Shown in pieces: positions 47,758 through 56,797 of a stretch of 56,923 bases of DNA. How positions within the stretch are numbered: the stretch's first letter is position 1; every line of letters begins with the position of its first letter. Source of the DNA: an uncultured Bacilli bacterium. Lineage in GTDB: Bacteria; Bacillota_I; Bacilli_A; RF39; UBA660. Where the stretch lies: NCBI GenBank assembly GCA_934098485.1, contig CAKOOH010000009.1, positions 1 to 56,923 of the forward strand. Direction: 5' to 3'. Under the pieces are notes generated by a model. That model was not told the origin of the DNA. It searched no databases and worked only from the letters and a program-made list of their open reading frames with translations. The position numbers and the translations under genes are program-made.

Positions 47758-50244
47758 ATGAAAATATTAAAAAAACTTTTAGGATTAATTTTAGCTTTTA
47801 TAATAACATTTAATCCAATATTTAACATATATGCATATGCACAAGAAACAGAAACTAATCAAATAAAGTATGTAGGTGGGGAAGCATCTGCTGATGGAGT
47901 TAAGATAAGTAAAACTATTTCTAAAAGTAACTTGGAAAATTATTTTGATATTACTTTAACAGTAGAAACGACTAGTAAAATCGAAGAAATAACAAAAGCA
48001 CAAGATTTGGCAGTAGTTCTTGTTATGGACATATCTAATACAATGAATGAAAAATTTAAAGGTGGTGGCAGTAGTACAAAAATAAGTGCTGCTAAAAACT
48101 CTGCGATAGATTTTATAAAGAAATTTTATAAATACTCAATGAATAGTAATGCTGTAAGACAGATTGGTTTGGTTACATTTAATAGGGATTCACATGATAT
48201 TTTTGGAGGATTAAAAAATGTAAATAGTACTTCACAAACTACTTTAATAGATAGTGTTAATGGTATAACTGCTCCATCTGGTGCTGATATTAAATGGACA
48301 AATATGGAGTCAGGTTTAAAAATGGGTAATGATTTACTTGCTACTACTAGTGTTAAAAATAAATATATAATTTTCTTAACAGACGGATTACCTACGACAT
48401 ATATAAAAAGTGGTTATGAAGGTTATACACCGGTAAAAACAGCTCATGATTCTAATAAAGGATATGTGGAAGGTAACTTTTATAACTTTGTGAAAAATAA
48501 AAAAGTTCCTGGTACAAATTATAGTGAGTTTGGTGCAAGAAAAGCGGAGTTACAAGCTTATGGTATGAAGAATAATGGAATTAAAATTTATTCAATTGGT
48601 ATAGGTATAACAAGTCAAAGTACTTTGTATCATTTACAATATGAAACAACTGCTGATGGCTATGTATTAGATCAAACAGTAGATACAGATACTGAAAAAA
48701 ATAATCATAATTATACCAGTGGTGTAACATATAGGGTTCCTAGATATTATACAATATTGCCTGGAGTAAATGTTCCAAGTAAGAATGCTACTACTGATGC
48801 TAGTGTAAGAGCTAAATATAATGATACATCATACTATGAAACTTGGTTAAGTGAATACATTGGTTCTGATGCTATAGGAACAAATGAAAAAAATAGAAAG
48901 TATTATCATGATTCAGATAATAATGGGGCCTTAGAAAGTGCCTATAATAAAATCTTTGAAGATATTAAAGAAATGACAAGTCAAGAAATAAATGCTTCTT
49001 GGGTAGCAGAAGATCCGATGAATGCCAGTGGTCAAACAAAGAATATTCAATTTGTTGGATTATATGACGATAACATGAATTTAAAAAATGAACTAAATAC
49101 TGCAAATGCTGGCGAAAGTGATACGGCAAGTTATAATGAAGCTAAAGATACTGTTTCTTGGGATTTAAAAGCATCTACAAGAACGGAAATTAAAAAGCAA
49201 GAAAATGGTAAAGAACTAACTTATTATAAATATGAAATTAAATATAAAATTCGCTTGGAAAATGAGTTAAAAGATTTTGTTGAAAAGAAAGATTATTCTA
49301 CTAATGGCAAGACATATTTAGATTATGTTGTAATTGAAAATGTTAATGGAGTAAATGTAAGATCAGAAAAAAGAACATTAGAATTTCCTATACCTAAAGT
49401 ATTTGGTTATTTAGGTACCCTAACTTTTGATAAATTAACTAATTACGGAAAAAAACCGTTAGAAGGAACTGTATTTGAATTAGCTCATTCGTCTGATTGT
49501 CCATGTCTAAATGAAAGAAAGCATATAGATGCTAACTTTAAAATGACAAGTACGTCAAATAAAGATGGTAAAGTAATATTTAATAATATACCTTCTGGTC
49601 ATAGTTATAAATTATATGAAAAATCTACTGATGAGTATCATGAAATTAATACAAAAGAATATGATGTAATTGTTTCTTATGGAAAAACAACAGTAGAAGA
49701 TTTTAGTAATACAGTAATAAACAATTATAAAACTAGAGATTTAACTATTTTAAAAAAGGTTGAAGGTGTAAAGCCTAATAAGAGTTTTGATTTTACAATC
49801 GAGGCAACCTATCAAAATGAGCCATTAACTGGTACTTATAATGTAATAACTGGTACTTATAATGTAATAAAGAATGGTACTGTTAATGATACAATTACGT
49901 TTACAGATGATGGTAAGGCGACATTTACGCTTAAACATAATGAAGCAATTATGATTTTAGATTTACCTTATAAGATAGAATTTACCATTAAAGAAAATAA
50001 TAACGAGGGATTTGTTGTTAAATATCAAATTAATGATGGAATAATTCAGTTTTATAAGGATAAAGATTTAAATAAAAATAATTTAGAAGATGATATGACA
50101 ATAACATTTATCAATGCTTCTGGTTACGAATTACCGGCTACTGGTAGTAGTGGCATGTTAATTTTGACAATAATAGGTTCATTATTAGTAATAATGCCTA
50201 TATTGTATATATCAATTAATGCATTTAAGAAAGCTGACAATTAG
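47758..50244 (+). CDS. VWA-domain LPXTG surface protein, probable pilus tip adhesin
   Basis: An 828-aa secreted protein. A signal peptide (KLLGLILAFIITFNPIFNIYAYA) is followed by a VWA domain from about residue 75 to 380; the metal site begins VVLVMDISNTMNE (DxSxT type) and continues with TNMESGLKMG and FLTDGLP. Cna-B-like domains follow (LGTLTFDKLTNYGKKPLEGTVFELAH). A Spy0128-like module (LTILKKVEGVKPNKSFDFTI) comes last. The sorting signal is LPATG with a hydrophobic helix and KKADN tail. A perfect 21-bp tandem repeat duplicates TGTYNVI near residue 692. CAGGGAGG precedes the ATG. VWA proteins in this gene order are tip adhesins. Confidence 0.9.
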   Translation: MKILKKLLGLILAFIITFNPIFNIYAYAQETETNQIKYVGGEASADGVKISKTISKSNLENYFDITLTVETTSKIEEITKAQDLAVVLVMDISNTMNEKFKGGGSSTKISAAKNSAIDFIKKFYKYSMNSNAVRQIGLVTFNRDSHDIFGGLKNVNSTSQTTLIDSVNGITAPSGADIKWTNMESGLKMGNDLLATTSVKNKYIIFLTDGLPTTYIKSGYEGYTPVKTAHDSNKGYVEGNFYNFVKNKKVPGTNYSEFGARKAELQAYGMKNNGIKIYSIGIGITSQSTLYHLQYETTADGYVLDQTVDTDTEKNNHNYTSGVTYRVPRYYTILPGVNVPSKNATTDASVRAKYNDTSYYETWLSEYIGSDAIGTNEKNRKYYHDSDNNGALESAYNKIFEDIKEMTSQEINASWVAEDPMNASGQTKNIQFVGLYDDNMNLKNELNTANAGESDTASYNEAKDTVSWDLKASTRTEIKKQENGKELTYYKYEIKYKIRLENELKDFVEKKDYSTNGKTYLDYVVIENVNGVNVRSEKRTLEFPIPKVFGYLGTLTFDKLTNYGKKPLEGTVFELAHSSDCPCLNERKHIDANFKMTSTSNKDGKVIFNNIPSGHSYKLYEKSTDEYHEINTKEYDVIVSYGKTTVEDFSNTVINNYKTRDLTILKKVEGVKPNKSFDFTIEATYQNEPLTGTYNVITGTYNVIKNGTVNDTITFTDDGKATFTLKHNEAIMILDLPYKIEFTIKENNNEGFVVKYQINDGIIQFYKDKDLNKNNLEDDMTITFINASGYELPATGSSGMLILTIIGSLLVIMPILYISINAFKKADN
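49828..49869 (+). repeat. Perfect 21-bp tandem duplication in the tip adhesin
   Basis: Two identical adjacent 21-bp units each encode TGTYNVI, in frame, at the start of the Spy0128-like module. They are exact, so the duplication is recent. Confidence 0.9.
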
Positions 50245-50284
50245 GGCATTAATGGAAAAAAATCATGGGAGGAATTGGAAAAAA

Positions 50285-51712
50285 ATGAAAAATATTAAGA
50301 GATTATTAAGTTTAGCAGTCTTATTTGTTATGGCATTAGTGCAAATGAATCCTTTATCAGTAAGTGCTGCTTCAAATGGTTCAATTACAATTAATAAAGC
50401 AATTGTAGGCGAAACTTATAGTATCTATAAAGTATTAAAATTAGAAACATATGATGCTACTTACAATCATTACATTTATAGAGCTACAGAAGAATTTAAA
50501 CCATTTATTGAAAGTGCTGATGGACAAAAATATTTAACTGCTCAAAATGGAAATAACACTGGAGATACATTCTATGTATGGAATGGTGAAAATACAGATT
50601 CTAGAGTTCAAGAATTTGCTAAATTAGCAATGAAGTATGCAGAAGATCATCCTATTAGGGCAACTGATTTTAAAGTTGCAGATACAACAACTGTTTCATT
50701 TACTGGTTTAGATTTAGGTTATTATTTAGTTAGTTCTACTACTATTAAAGATGGTACTAAACTACTTAGTTTAACAACTACTAAGCCTGGTGCTATAACA
50801 AATGAAAAAAACACTAAAAAACCTGATGTAGATAAGAAAGTTCTAGAAGGCGAAGTATACGGAACTGTTAGTGATGCTAGTATTGGAGATACTGTACAAT
50901 TCAAGGCAACTGTAATTACTGGTGCTGGTTATGGAAAGTATGTTCTTTACGATAAAATGGATGCTGGTTTAACATTCAATAGAGATTCTGTAGTAGTTAA
51001 AATTGGTGATAATGTTGTTGATTCAAGTAACTATGCAGTAAGCGAAAATGTACAAGATTATACTTTTACTGTAGCATTTAAAGATGAATTTATTGCTAAA
51101 CAACCATTAAATACAAATATTGATGTTTATTACACTGCTGTATTAAATGAAAATGCTGTAATTGAAGGCGATGGCAATTTAAATGAAAATCAATTAAAAT
51201 ATGGTGAAAATCATGAAACTGATAGAAAACAAACAGTTACTTATACATATGCATTTGATTTAGTAAAAACTGATAAAGATAAGAAGCCTTTAGATGGTGC
51301 TGAATTCAAATTATATGCTGCAAACGGAAATGAAATTGCAGTTGTATTAGATGAAAATGCAACTACTCCAAATACATATAGAGTTGCTGTAACTGGTGAA
51401 ACAGGAGTATTAATTAAAGCAGGAAAAGCAACAATTAATGGTTTAGATAAAGGAAACTATCAATTAGAAGAAATTACTGCTCCAACTGGATACAATAAAT
51501 TAACTAGTAGAGTTAACTTTACTATTACTGGAAAAGATGCAAATACTACTTACGCAAGAGGAAGCGTAGATGTAATTAACTATACTGGTTCAGAATTACC
51601 AGAAACAGGTGGTTTTGGTACAACATTATTTGTTACTTTCGGATCACTTTTAGTTATTGGATTTGGTTTACTATTAGTAACAAAATTAAGAGTTTATAAA
51701 GAAAATTTATAA
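50285..51712 (+). CDS. Major pilin with LPXTG anchor
   Basis: A 475-aa fimbrial backbone subunit. A signal peptide (LLSLAVLFVMALVQMNPLSVSA) leads to an N-terminal domain. A D2-type isopeptide domain (KKPDVDKKVLEGEVYGTVSD...) follows, with Lys residues that could join subunits. A C-terminal Cna-B domain has the E-box-like YQLEEITAPTGYN. The sorting signal is LPETG with helix and basic tail (KLRVYKENL). In-frame codons before ATG 50285 exist, but GGGAGG at 50267-50272 and the signal peptide fix the start. The sortase C gene follows, after a long hairpin. Confidence 0.93.
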   Translation: MKNIKRLLSLAVLFVMALVQMNPLSVSAASNGSITINKAIVGETYSIYKVLKLETYDATYNHYIYRATEEFKPFIESADGQKYLTAQNGNNTGDTFYVWNGENTDSRVQEFAKLAMKYAEDHPIRATDFKVADTTTVSFTGLDLGYYLVSSTTIKDGTKLLSLTTTKPGAITNEKNTKKPDVDKKVLEGEVYGTVSDASIGDTVQFKATVITGAGYGKYVLYDKMDAGLTFNRDSVVVKIGDNVVDSSNYAVSENVQDYTFTVAFKDEFIAKQPLNTNIDVYYTAVLNENAVIEGDGNLNENQLKYGENHETDRKQTVTYTYAFDLVKTDKDKKPLDGAEFKLYAANGNEIAVVLDENATTPNTYRVAVTGETGVLIKAGKATINGLDKGNYQLEEITAPTGYNKLTSRVNFTITGKDANTTYARGSVDVINYTGSELPETGGFGTTLFVTFGSLLVIGFGLLLVTKLRVYKENL

Positions 51713-51748
51713 TTCTTAAATAAAAAAAGTCAGCAAACTTTTATAGTT

Positions 51749-51778
51749 TAGGGAAAGATAAAATAATATCTTTCCCTA
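51749..51778 (+). other. Perfect 12-bp hairpin between major pilin and sortase C genes
   Basis: TAGGGAAAGATA and its exact complement TATCTTTCCCTA enclose a 6-nt loop. There is no T-run after it, so it is more likely an mRNA 3'-end stabiliser, processing site or partial attenuator than a full terminator. Confidence 0.75.
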
Positions 51779-51831
51779 GATATAAATTTATAATTAAGTA
51801 AGTTAAAGTAAAAAAGAAAGGTAAAAGAATT

Positions 51832-52698
51832 ATGAAAAAACGTAAAACTACAAGAATTATGGTATTATTTTTTTTCATAGGGCTTTTAATACTTTTTTAC
51901 CCTACACTTAGTAATTATTATAATGAAAAGAATCAATCAAAATCAATTTATACTTATGAAAGTATTATTGATAAATATGATGAAGAAAAGTTTCAAACAT
52001 TAAAGGAAGAGGCGATAAGTTACAATAAAAAGTTATCTAGTTTAAAAGAACCATTACTTACATATAAAAGTTTAAAAAATTATAAGAAAACTTTAAATGT
52101 TAATAATGAAGGAATGATGGGTTACTTAACTATAGATAAAATAAAAGTAGAACTTCCTATCTATCATGGAACAAGCTCAAGTGTTTTAAATTCAGCAGTA
52201 GGGCACTTAGAGGGAACTAGTTTGCCAGTAGGAGGAAAAGGAACTCACAGTGTTTTATCAGCACATAGAGGGTTGCCTTCGGCTAAACTATTTTCAGAAT
52301 TAGATAGATTAGAAATAGGAGATACTTTTAAAATAACAATTTTAAATGAAGTTCATATTTATGAAGTTGATAAAATAGAAATAGTTAAACCATCTAATAG
52401 TAGTAGTTTAAAGATAGATAAAAATAATGATTATGTAACACTTTTAACTTGCACTCCTTATGGTATTAATACTCATAGACTTTTAGTTAGAGGAAAAAGA
52501 GTATTAAAAGAAACAAAAAAAGTATATATTACAACAGAAGGATTTAAAATAAATAAACTTTTGGTAATACCAATTATTGCGGTGCCAATAATATTACTAC
52601 TGCTTTTACTAACACTTATTAAACCTGTAAAAAGGGTTAATATAAATAAATATAATGAATTTCTTTATCCAAATGGAAAAGATTATATTGGGAGGTAA
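51832..52698 (+). CDS. srtC: Class C sortase (pilus polymerase)
   Basis: A 288-aa transpeptidase with an N-terminal and a C-terminal membrane helix. The catalytic His is in SAHRGLP, the Cys in TLLTCTPYG, and the Arg in NTHRLLVRG, all class C features. It would link major pilin subunits through LPETG and a Lys. A lid region precedes the core (LTYKSLKNYKKTL), without a clear DPW/DPF lid motif. AGAAAGG precedes the ATG. It sits between major and minor pilin genes, as expected. Confidence 0.93.
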   Translation: MKKRKTTRIMVLFFFIGLLILFYPTLSNYYNEKNQSKSIYTYESIIDKYDEEKFQTLKEEAISYNKKLSSLKEPLLTYKSLKNYKKTLNVNNEGMMGYLTIDKIKVELPIYHGTSSSVLNSAVGHLEGTSLPVGGKGTHSVLSAHRGLPSAKLFSELDRLEIGDTFKITILNEVHIYEVDKIEIVKPSNSSSLKIDKNNDYVTLLTCTPYGINTHRLLVRGKRVLKETKKVYITTEGFKINKLLVIPIIAVPIILLLLLLTLIKPVKRVNINKYNEFLYPNGKDYIGR

Positions 52699-52700
52699 AT

Positions 52701-53588
52701 ATGAAAAAGATTAGTTTATTTTTAGTAGTATTTTTAAGTTTAATACTTAATGTTAATGCAGATGCTAAAACAAATAATCTAGTTGATTTTAATAAGAAAG
52801 GATCATTAGAGATTACTTTATCAGAAAAAGAAGATAATTCTAAAATTAGCGGGGCGGAGATTACTATTTATAAAGTAGCAGACGCTAAAGAGAAAGATCA
52901 TAATTTAGTATTTCAATATGTAGATAATTTTAAATGTAGCGCTTCATTAGATAATTTAGAATCTAAAGAACTTACTAATGAAATTAATAAATGTATAGAT
53001 GATAATACCGTTAGTTTTAAAAAAGTAACTAATAAGGATGGTAAAGTAACATTTAATAATTTAGATTTAGGTTTATATATTGTTAAACAAACTAATAAAG
53101 TTAAAGGTTATTCTCAAATTAGTCCTTATTTAATAAGTATTCCTAAAGTTTTAAATAATGAATGGACATATAATATCGTTTCTAAACCAAAAACTGAAAT
53201 ATTAAAGTTAATTGATTTATCAGTGACTAAAGTATGGAATACTAAAAATAGTAATAAAAATGATAAAAATAATTTACCTAGTTATATTGAAGTAGCATTA
53301 CTTAAAGATGAAATTGAAATAGATAGAGTTTTATTAAATTCAGCAAATGATTGGAAATATACTTGGGAAGATATAGCTAAAAGTAATGGCTATAGTGTTA
53401 AAGAAGTAAAAGTTCCAAAAGGTTATACAGTTAGTTATCAGGAAATAGAGAATGGGTTTATTATTACGAATACAACAAGTTTAGTACAAACAGGACAACT
53501 TACTTATTTAGTTTTAATAATTGGCGGCTTAGGTTTAGTTTTGACAATTAGTGGTATTCTTTATAATAAAAAGGTAAATAATGAATAA
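52701..53588 (+). CDS. Minor (basal-type) pilin with QTG sorting signal
   Basis: A 295-aa Cna-B-domain protein. Signal peptide MKKISLFLVVFLSLILNVNA. First Cna-B-like domain with SGAEITIYKVADAKEKD and LDLGLYIVKQTNKVKGYSQISPY (E-box region with Gln in place of Glu). Second domain with LSVTKVWNTKNSNKNDKNNLPS and YSVKEVKVPKGYT. The end reads LVQTGQLTYLVLIIGGLGLVLTISGILY plus a KKVNNE tail; QTG replaces LPXTG. Similar signals mark basal pilins in other loci. GGGAGG precedes the ATG. It overlaps the second sortase by 8 bp. Confidence 0.88.
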   Translation: MKKISLFLVVFLSLILNVNADAKTNNLVDFNKKGSLEITLSEKEDNSKISGAEITIYKVADAKEKDHNLVFQYVDNFKCSASLDNLESKELTNEINKCIDDNTVSFKKVTNKDGKVTFNNLDLGLYIVKQTNKVKGYSQISPYLISIPKVLNNEWTYNIVSKPKTEILKLIDLSVTKVWNTKNSNKNDKNNLPSYIEVALLKDEIEIDRVLLNSANDWKYTWEDIAKSNGYSVKEVKVPKGYTVSYQEIENGFIITNTTSLVQTGQLTYLVLIIGGLGLVLTISGILYNKKVNNE

Positions 53589-54141
53589 AACTGGTAAGAT
53601 ATTAATTTATTCAGGGATAACTTTATTGGTTATTTCTTTTTTGCTAGCGGTTTATTTTAAATGGGAAGATTGGTATTCTTTAAAGGCATCTCACAGTGTT
53701 ATGGAAAAAATGATTTCTAAAGAAAAAAAAGAAGATGTTTATGAAGATAATGGGTTTAAGGTAATAAAAATAGAGGAAATAGAATATATTGGATATATTG
53801 AAATTCCTAGTTTAGGTCTTAATTTACCAGTTACTAATGGATATTCTTATGCTACTTTAAAGAAAACACCGGCTTTATATTATGGAAATATAGATAGTAA
53901 TTTTGTTATTTGTGGTCATTCTTATAAAGCACATTTTGGTAATTTATATAAATTAAAGCCGGGAGATAAAGTTAATTTTATTGATGTTTTAGGAAATAAA
54001 TATACATATGAAGTAGAAGAAACAGAAGAACTTAAACCAACGGAAATAAAAGAAATGATTGAAAGTGAATTTGATTTAACTTTATATACTTGTACTAAAG
54101 ATAGTATGAATAGGGTAACAGTTAGATGCAATAGAATATAA
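53581..54141 (+). CDS. Second sortase of the pilus cluster
   Basis: A 186-aa sortase with one N-terminal helix (LIYSGITLLVISFLLAVYF). The catalytic His is in FVICGHSYKAHFG, the Cys in TLYTCTKDSMN, and the Arg in RVTVRC. It lacks the C-terminal membrane helix of class C and is closer to class A/D. Coupling to the minor pilin (8-bp overlap) suggests it recognises the QTG signal and anchors the pilus base to the cell wall. A short hairpin follows (54142-54160). Confidence 0.88.
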   Translation: MNKTGKILIYSGITLLVISFLLAVYFKWEDWYSLKASHSVMEKMISKEKKEDVYEDNGFKVIKIEEIEYIGYIEIPSLGLNLPVTNGYSYATLKKTPALYYGNIDSNFVICGHSYKAHFGNLYKLKPGDKVNFIDVLGNKYTYEVEETEELKPTEIKEMIESEFDLTLYTCTKDSMNRVTVRCNRI

Positions 54142-54142
54142 G

Positions 54143-54160
54143 GGCACATAAGTGCTTTTT
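54143..54160 (+). terminator. Weak terminator after the pilus operon
   Basis: GGGCAC and GTGCTT with a 4-nt loop and T-run; two G-U pairs make it weak, but it is the only candidate after the last pilus gene. Confidence 0.45.
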
Positions 54161-54374
54161 GAGGCTCTATAAAATCTAAAATATAACTGAAACTAGATGT
54201 TATACTTATATATAAATAGTTCTTAAAGTAATAAAAATTTGTTTGTACTCATTAAAAACTTTTAAAAATAAAAAATTAAAAAGTGATAATATATAAGTTC
54301 ACATGATTCATCCCACCTTGACTTGTTTTTTATCTTTTTAATTTAAATTAGCCAAAAACTTTAATTATTATTTA

Positions 54375-54840
54375 AAAAATTATTTTAATGATTTTAATTA
54401 TTATAATAAATCTTCTAGTTTTTCTTATTATTTTAATTTTATTAATGATTTAGATTCTTTCTCTGTTTCTTTTATTAAAGACATTATTAAAAGCTATTTT
54501 GAATACATTGATAATTCTTCTTACTGAAAGAGTTACTGCACTTCTAATTGTTTTTACGAAAGGAAAAATTATGTTACCCTATTTGGAGAAATAACATTTA
54601 AAAGATGATATTATTATGATAAGAAAACAAATGAAAGATTTTTATTTACTGATTTATTTTTAGGCTTACCTAAAAGAAAACACTTTGACCCTTTTGCATC
54701 TGCTGACATAGTTGAAAATTCAACAAACAACAGTTATTCTAAAAAATTAGTTGCAGAAAAAATTGATAAAAGAACTTTTAATAGCATTAATATTTCTAGG
54801 GTAGCTGCAAGAAATATCGTTATAAATATAGATATTATTA
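54375..54840 (+). pseudogene. ISLre2-like (UPF0236) transposase relic
   Basis: One frame reads YYFNFINDLDSFSVSF... then, after a TGA at 54525, KSYCTSNCFYERKNYVTLFG, EITFKR, a second TGA at 54606, and YYYDKKTNERFLF then FLGLPKRKHFDPF. This order (TLFGEITFKR, YYYDK, LGLPK, FDP) is that of the N-terminal part of ISLre2-family transposases. The start and the catalytic C-terminal half are missing, so the element is inactive. The exact right border is unclear; the frame continues to about 54936 across a region that is also open on the other strand. Confidence 0.65.
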
Positions 54841-54916
54841 AGGTTATGATAAGTGCAGTAACTATTAAAATAATTATTACATTCTTCCATTTAAGTTTTC
54901 TTTTCTTTTTATTCAT
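54734..54916 (-). pseudogene. Short membrane ORF, probably truncated by the transposase relic
   Basis: A 60-codon frame starts 5 bp after the large XRE gene, with AAAGGAA as ribosome site. It gives MNKKKRKLKWKNV then a 24-residue hydrophobic helix (IIILIVTALIITLIISIFITIFLA). After about residue 37 it runs antisense to the ISLre2-like relic, so only the N-terminal anchor of a membrane protein may be original. The lost partner could have been any membrane-anchored protein; it resembles penicillin-binding protein starts but this is weak. Confidence 0.4.
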
Positions 54917-54921
54917 ATTAT

Positions 54922-56649
54922 TTATTCCTTTATAAGTGGATTAAAATTTTCAATAGCTTCAACTAACTTTGGATGTTCAATAACAAAATGTATAGTTGGA
55001 TTAGAACTTTTTGAAATAATTACATAATGATTTTTAATAAATGTTATAGTTATATTTTTAAATGTCTTGTTATCTATATAGTTTATTTCATAATTATTTA
55101 CTTTTGTTGCGTATTCATTAGTTTGTTTTAGATGTTCTATATACTCTTTATAGGTATAATTTATTTTTTTATCTATAAACAGATTATTTAGTGAAAGTGA
55201 TAGAGTATCATTTTTAAACTCATTTTCTTTTATTACATAAATATAATCGTTTACTTTATTATTTTTGAAAATATTATTCATATATTTTAATTCTTCATTC
55301 TTATATTTACTTATTTTATCCATATCAGTTTTTGAAAGTTTATTTCTTTTTAATATTTTAATTAATAGTTCGTCAGTTATTGTAAATAATGGTAGAGCAG
55401 AAAGATACCTTGTCCTATCACATATTATATTTTCATCTTTTTTAAGAAATAATTTATATTCTCTTATATTATTTTCTTTATAGATTTCCATAAGTGGTTT
55501 TGCTTTTTTAAGAAGCAAATCACTTTTTTCTTTATAGTATCTAATTTCATTTTTATTAGTGGTTAAATAGTACATTCCTTTATTATGATAACCTTTAATA
55601 CATTCCCCAGTTAATGCTACAGTTCCCGAAACATAGTTAAAATGGTTATATATATTATTTCTTGAGTCTTTTAAATAGTATGGAGATATTTGCCCAGTCA
55701 TATAAATAGGTATCCAGCTTTCTAATCCTAACATCATTTCATTAAAAGGTCTATCAACATTGTGGATAATATTTAAGTGATGTCCTTTTTTTAGACACAT
55801 GGCAATCGCAAACATCCATTTTTTTCCAAAGTCAGTATCTTCTGCCATATCTTCCATTGGCATATCACTACACATAAAAATATCTTCTTTTGACTTTGAC
55901 AAAACAGTTGCTTTAAAGAAGTTTAATTCTCCTTCTTTCATTTCTTCCAGTCCGTAATAATGTCTTGATTTTGCTTTATAAAAAGGAATACTAGGAACTT
56001 TTAATTTATCAAACTTTATTACTTTTATATAATCATCTAAATTAAAAGAATCAAGATTATATAAAAAATCAGATACTTGGCTTTTAACTGGAGTTGCTTC
56101 ACTTGTTAACCAATCAAATAGAGTGTTATAAAATTTATTATTTGCTAAGTCGCTTTTTTTGCAACCAATAATAGCAGATAGGTTATTTATATCATCAGGG
56201 CTTTTATATCTGTTGAAAATATAAGTGCATATTTTATTAGAAAACTCTATTGGATTAGACGGTCTAGCTTTACCATATCTTATTCTTGAAATATGTGAGG
56301 CATCAAATACAATATATTTTGACATTTCATGAGTATTTATATTAAGTGATGTTATTAAAGTATTTAGATTATTACTAAAAGTAGTATAGTCAAAGTCATC
56401 ATTTGGAAATGTACTATTAAAGTCATTTGCTATTTTATCAAGAGTATATTTGCTTTTTTCTTTTTCTTTGGCAATATTAAAAAGGGCAGTTGTTAACTTT
56501 TTAAGTTGTTCGCTATTTTTTATAGGCGTTCTTTCACCACTTCTATATCTACATATAACAGAACTTGTTAGTCCTGATTCTATTGACAATTTTTTTGCAG
56601 TGCAGTCTAATTCTTTTAAATATCTGTTTAAAACTTCATTAAATTTCAT
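54922..56649 (-). CDS. Large protein with two XRE-type helix-turn-helix segments
   Basis: A 575-aa cytoplasmic protein. Residues 1-60 form an XRE HTH (KKLSIESGLTSSVICRYRSGERTP). A second similar segment lies at about 95-135 (HEMSKYIVFDASHISRIRYGKARPS). A central region contains DIFMCSDMPMEDMAEDTDFGKKW, HLNIIHNVDRPFNEMMLGLESWIPIYMTGQISPYYLK and SGTVALTGECIKGYHNKG, which I have seen as a conserved block in Lachnospiraceae-type regulators but cannot name. The last 100 residues are a small beta-rich domain. GGAAG precedes the ATG. It is divergent from the partial gene at 56798 and could regulate it. Confidence 0.7.
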   Translation of the reverse strand: MKFNEVLNRYLKELDCTAKKLSIESGLTSSVICRYRSGERTPIKNSEQLKKLTTALFNIAKEKEKSKYTLDKIANDFNSTFPNDDFDYTTFSNNLNTLITSLNINTHEMSKYIVFDASHISRIRYGKARPSNPIEFSNKICTYIFNRYKSPDDINNLSAIIGCKKSDLANNKFYNTLFDWLTSEATPVKSQVSDFLYNLDSFNLDDYIKVIKFDKLKVPSIPFYKAKSRHYYGLEEMKEGELNFFKATVLSKSKEDIFMCSDMPMEDMAEDTDFGKKWMFAIAMCLKKGHHLNIIHNVDRPFNEMMLGLESWIPIYMTGQISPYYLKDSRNNIYNHFNYVSGTVALTGECIKGYHNKGMYYLTTNKNEIRYYKEKSDLLLKKAKPLMEIYKENNIREYKLFLKKDENIICDRTRYLSALPLFTITDELLIKILKRNKLSKTDMDKISKYKNEELKYMNNIFKNNKVNDYIYVIKENEFKNDTLSLSLNNLFIDKKINYTYKEYIEHLKQTNEYATKVNNYEINYIDNKTFKNITITFIKNHYVIISKSSNPTIHFVIEHPKLVEAIENFNPLIKE

Positions 56650-56797
56650 AAATTATCACTTCCTTAAAGATTATTATACTATATTTTTTAATAATAAAAA
56701 TATGTTTCCACTAAAAACATTGATTTTGAAGACAACTATATTGCTCTGCTTAATTTTTTTACTTATAATAATAAGTAGGAAGGAAAAGTGCAATTCT

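Noticed and set aside
54525..54608. UGA read as tryptophan in the transposase frame (Mollicute code)
   Set aside because: Intact genes here such as spoVAD, nrdG's upstream neighbour and the ABC ATPase end in TGA, so UGA is a stop.
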